From assembly GCA_034401795.1 (NCBI GenBank), contig CM067370.1, forward strand, positions 65,428,157 to 65,492,156: a stretch of DNA of 64,000 bases, read 5' to 3'. Below are positions 59,510 to 64,000 of this stretch, piece after piece (the first letter of the stretch is position 1; each line of letters opens with the position of its first letter). Position numbers and translations under genes: made by a program. Below the pieces are notes generated by a model. That model worked only from the letters and a program-made list of their open reading frames with translations, had not been told where the DNA came from and did not search any database. The DNA is from Chaetoderma sp. LZ-2023a. Lineage: Eukaryota; Mollusca; Caudofoveata; Chaetodermatida; Chaetodermatidae.

Positions 59510-60290
59510 AGTGGCATTGACCTTTGACCTTGTGACGTCCGTGGTATCATGTTGCTTCCTAGCATTATAAGTAACCATGTATTCAAGTTTAGTTCCAATC
59601 GGATTAACCAATCCTGAAATATAAAAGAATTGCTGAATGGAAAAACTTGAGGTTGAAAAAGCCGAGGTTAAATAGCAATATTAGAATGGCCTTAACCTTT
59701 GAGCTGGTGACATTGACGTCACCATCCTGTATCCTTTGGGTATAAGCAACCATGTACCCATGTTGTGTTCCATTAGGGTTAAGCAATACCGAAATATAAC
59801 ATGATAAGATGTGCTAAGCTTAAAAACTTAATATTGAAAAATAAAGTTTTGTAGAGGTCAGAATGACCTTGACCTTCCACGTTGTGACTTCAGTGGCAGC
59901 ATGCTGCTTCCTAACATCATAGGTAACAATGTATCCAAGTTTACTTATAATAGGATTAACCAATCCTAAAACATAAGCCAAGAAGTTTTGCTAAACACAA
60001 AAACTTAACGTTGAAAAAACATAGTCTTGTATCAAGGTCACAGTGACCTTGACCTTGGACCATGTGTCCTAAGTAGCATCATGCCGCTTTCTAACAGTAT
60101 AGATAACCGCATAGCCATGTTTAGTTGCAATAGGATTAATTGACCCTGAAATATATGCTGAGAAGCTTTGCTAAACGCAAAAACCTAACATTGTTAACGC
60201 CGCGGTCGTCGTCGCCGTCGCCGTCGTCGTCGTCGTCGTAAAAGTGATACATATGTCTCGCTTTCTCCTTCGCTGGCGAGATAAAAAATA
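59510..60290 (+). repeat. 177-bp degenerate tandem repeat ending in a CGT tract
   Basis: Four units spaced 176-180 bp apart share GACCTTGACCTT, TGCTTCCTA, GTAACCATGTA, TAGGATTAACCAATCCTGAA and AAAAACTTAA. The last unit passes into a GTC/GTCGCC tract (60205-60239) and ATGTCTCGCTTTCTCCTTCG. This looks like a known style of invertebrate interspersed repeat with a variable tandem body. Confidence 0.85.
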
Positions 60291-60999
60291 ATTCGGTAAA
60301 TTGATGATCCATATTGCCCTAAATTCTTCGGAAGATATATAGGTGTTTGCATGTTTTCTCATGTGGCTAAACTTCAGATCGAGGGTTTAATTGTAGGAAA
60401 GTCATGCCCAAATGGATATACAAGAGGTTTTGGGACGGACATCAGCCAAGTTTATGTATCCATTGTATATCCAACAGTGCCGTGCACTCCCACACCCAAA
60501 CCTATCCCACCCCACAGTATACACATCAACCGATTTTTTAAAACTATTTAAATGGTAAAAATATAATAATATAACAGCCATCCGAGGCTGGAAACACAGG
60601 AGATGGCATCTGAGAGCATCAAGACCACAAAGGTTCCAATATTAATTTTTATATCCACACTTTTACTATACAGGCTGAGAGGTCAAAATGGGTAAAATGA
60701 TTTAACACATTTGTTACCCACATAGTCTTAAAATGTGCAAATGCACTGAAAACAAACCCTGTCTATTTAAATACATGTACGTGATTTATTGGCGTCACCT
60801 ACGCGACGCACGCGCGAAGACGTCAATATGACGTGTTCTCGAAATCAATTGACCCTTGGAAAAGTCTTATTGCATAGTACTCATCTAGACCATTAGCACT
60901 TGAAACATTTCTATTTAAACATACACGACCCTTCAAATTTAGAAATATGACACCAAATACAAAATTAGTTTCAATGTGATCACACAAATGGTTGCGGAG

Positions 61000-62205
<1,206 letters not shown>

Positions 62206-63639
62206 ACAGTCAATTTCCTATTTCATTAGCCAAGAACAATGTAATATAGAACACGGTTTTGTCATAACCCTTTCAGGCTTTGACAAAGTTGTGAATCGAA
62301 ATAGATATACATTTATAGAATTTGCTGTTGAATATATTGAAAATAGTTTGACTGGAAACCATTATTGACCTAGGCAGCAATGGCTTCCATGCAAATTAAT
62401 TTCAGAAGATTCAACAATATTTCTCACATTGCTAGGTTAGTAGAGTAGGGCTACGGGGTTTTAGCTTTCTATTACTTAGTCAATTCAGAATTTTCATTTG
62501 TCTTTAGCAAAGTGGCTAATTGGCAGCGGGTCCGGGTCAATCCTACCGCCATTGGATCGTTCCCAGTATCAGATTATAAGAGGGGAAGCGGTTGTATTTC
62601 TCCCTGGCATCAGATCTTGACCAACTCCCATTTTTTTCTATCAACAGATTTTTGGTTGAATAATATGTTTTAATTCTCTTTTTACAAATCGAAAATAGCT
62701 TTCTGGACATGGCGTCCAGAAATCTATCCTTGTTTTGTAAAGAGAGAATCTGCATATAGCTGAACACTTAGTAATCTCAGTGCTGTAACTTAGTGAGTAT
62801 GCTGATGCAAATGCATGTCAAAATCAGAGGGCATGTGTATCTCGACAGTCAGATGCCCTCGTGTCAGCATACCAATTTTTCGTGCTTAGGAAAAATACCA
62901 GTGTCTTGAACATTTATAAAGCCATAGTTTGTTGATTTATTTATCTCATTATCATTTTGTAATACAAATGCATTTTCAGAATCATAGTCACTTTGAATGT
63001 TATTAAATAGCAAGAAGCTTCATGCAGTGATTATTATTTGATAATAATGCAAGTGTGTGTACCGATTTATTATATGGCATATTAGAATGCGGGAAGCCTA
63101 ACCTCAATGAGGGCACTCTGTTGTAATTGTTAGCATGCCTTGATGGTATTCACCTCAAAATGTTACGCTACAGCTCTGAATGTGTTAGGTTCTGTGTCAT
63201 GCTACTTTTACTTTTTTGTATTACATTACATTATTTATTTTACTCTAGATTTCCAGCCTTTCCAGAGATAACGATGTACTATAAGTTAGCTGCTAAATTC
63301 TTCTACTCCTTTGTAACCTGGCTCGGGAATCTAAGTGAACAAAGGATCAAATTAAATGGCTTAAAATAGAAGAATTTAACAGTCAACTGATGGTGTATAT
63401 TTACCTATGAAAATGCGGGTGATACCATCTCAGAGCATGTATATTTCTCAATTTTCCGATGGTGGTCCACCAGACTCACCTTTTCGTTTCGTTTTAGCTT
63501 TCCCACAGCACGAAAATAGTCTATACCCCAGCCGTGGCAATGCGTAATCCGGCACTGAGAGTTCCACCAAAGTTTCGTTGAAATCGGGCCATTAATTAAG
63601 GAGTGCTGCAGAAGATTTTTAGGATAATCCTAAAAGGGT
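62206..63639. other. no gene recognised
   Basis: One repeat relative at 62330-62420 (see 37.4-37.8 kb) and one family P unit at 63550-63610. The 80-codon frame at 63127-63369 is not recognised. Confidence 0.5.
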
Positions 63640-64000
63640 CAGATGGTGCTGCGTTGTGGAGAGGTCAAGAGCGTTCCCCTCTGCCGCCTGAATCGAATCC
63701 AAATGTTGCAGGTTCGATCCCGCACTCAGGCATGTAGAAAAAGCTGCGCAGTCCCTGTCCTTCAGAGGAAACGTAAAGCTGTCAGTCCAGTCTCGTGTGG
63801 TGTCTGTGCCATCGGGGACGAAAAAGAGCTCACTCTGAGCGTCAGGCCGTATATCGGGAGTTGTGAATTCACTCTGATAATGTAAATAGCCCTGTAAATA
63901 AGTTTAAAACGGTACTGTATCTACGGCCCGGTCATCAGCTCAAGTGGCCAGTGGCTCCATGTCAGAACCTGTAAATAGCATAGAGTGGGCCACACTGAGC
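63640..64000 (+). mobile_element. tRNA-derived SINE-like element, cut by the window end
   Basis: The head holds a good Pol III B box (GGTTCGATCCC at 63711-63721) and a weak A-box-like GTGGAGAGGTCAAGAG. This is followed by a body with CCTTCAGAGGAAACGTAAAG and GTGCCATCGGGGACG, resembling the conserved core of metazoan SINEs (CCTTCGGA.GAGACGTTAAA). Later parts have repeated TGTAAATAGC. No functional tRNA cloverleaf forms. The 3' end is outside the window. Confidence 0.6.

Noticed and set aside
63643-63885. tRNA gene
   Set aside because: There is a good B box but no proper cloverleaf or acceptor stem, and a SINE-like body follows; called as SINE instead.

Overview
This window reads as nuclear DNA of an animal, most likely an aquatic invertebrate. 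It is AT-rich and intron-rich, full of microsatellites (GA, TA, ACGC, GATA/GATG, GTA, CCCA), diverged interspersed repeats and decayed mobile elements. There is no bacterial gene organisation. The species cannot be named from sequence alone; a mollusc or other lophotrochozoan would fit the repeats but is not shown.

The one host gene I can establish is on the minus strand, from about 41.6 kb down to 11.55 kb. Seven exons (41247-41585, 40022-40151, 29061-29208, 28496-28691, 19422-19522, 15715-15755, 11552-11702) have acceptable splice sites, and all six joins keep frame. They give about 367 residues ending at a normal stop. The C-terminal half matches SPATA22, the meiosis-specific partner of the RPA-like protein MEIOB. 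The first coding exon, upstream of 41585, was not found.

The 10.8 kb SPATA22 intron (29209-40021) holds the most unusual material: GC-richer, dense, broken coding sequence that looks like an endogenous virus-like element. Plus-strand open segments (30.15-32.47 kb) run towards a small minus-strand gene (32.85-32.46 kb) and a minus-strand protein-primed family B DNA polymerase (35.46-32.97 kb). A 118 bp near-perfect palindrome lies where the polymerase ends, just upstream of the small gene. The polymerase has recognisable exonuclease, A, B and C motifs but several frameshifts and in-frame stops. A fragment of a second polymerase lies near 38.9-39.1 kb, and a possible second structural-gene remnant near 36.43 kb. 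The nearest known groups are Polintons/adintoviruses and bidnavirus-type polymerases; the exact group is open.

The rest is repeats: a 1.3 kb sequence present twice in opposite orientation 34 kb apart (14.3-15.6 and 49.5-50.8 kb); a 34 bp minisatellite (53.93-54.27 kb); a 46 bp tandem array (6.0 kb); 177-181 bp tandem arrays (58.2 and 59.5 kb); a degenerate array built on GGTACGAGTT (26.15-27.09 kb); dispersed units carrying TGTCCTTTCCGACACA (52.6-56.6 kb); foldback elements (38.6 and 57.5-58.0 kb); a dead non-LTR retrotransposon (51.5-52.2 kb); a possible hAT-type transposon end (37.1 kb); and a SINE-like element running off the right edge.
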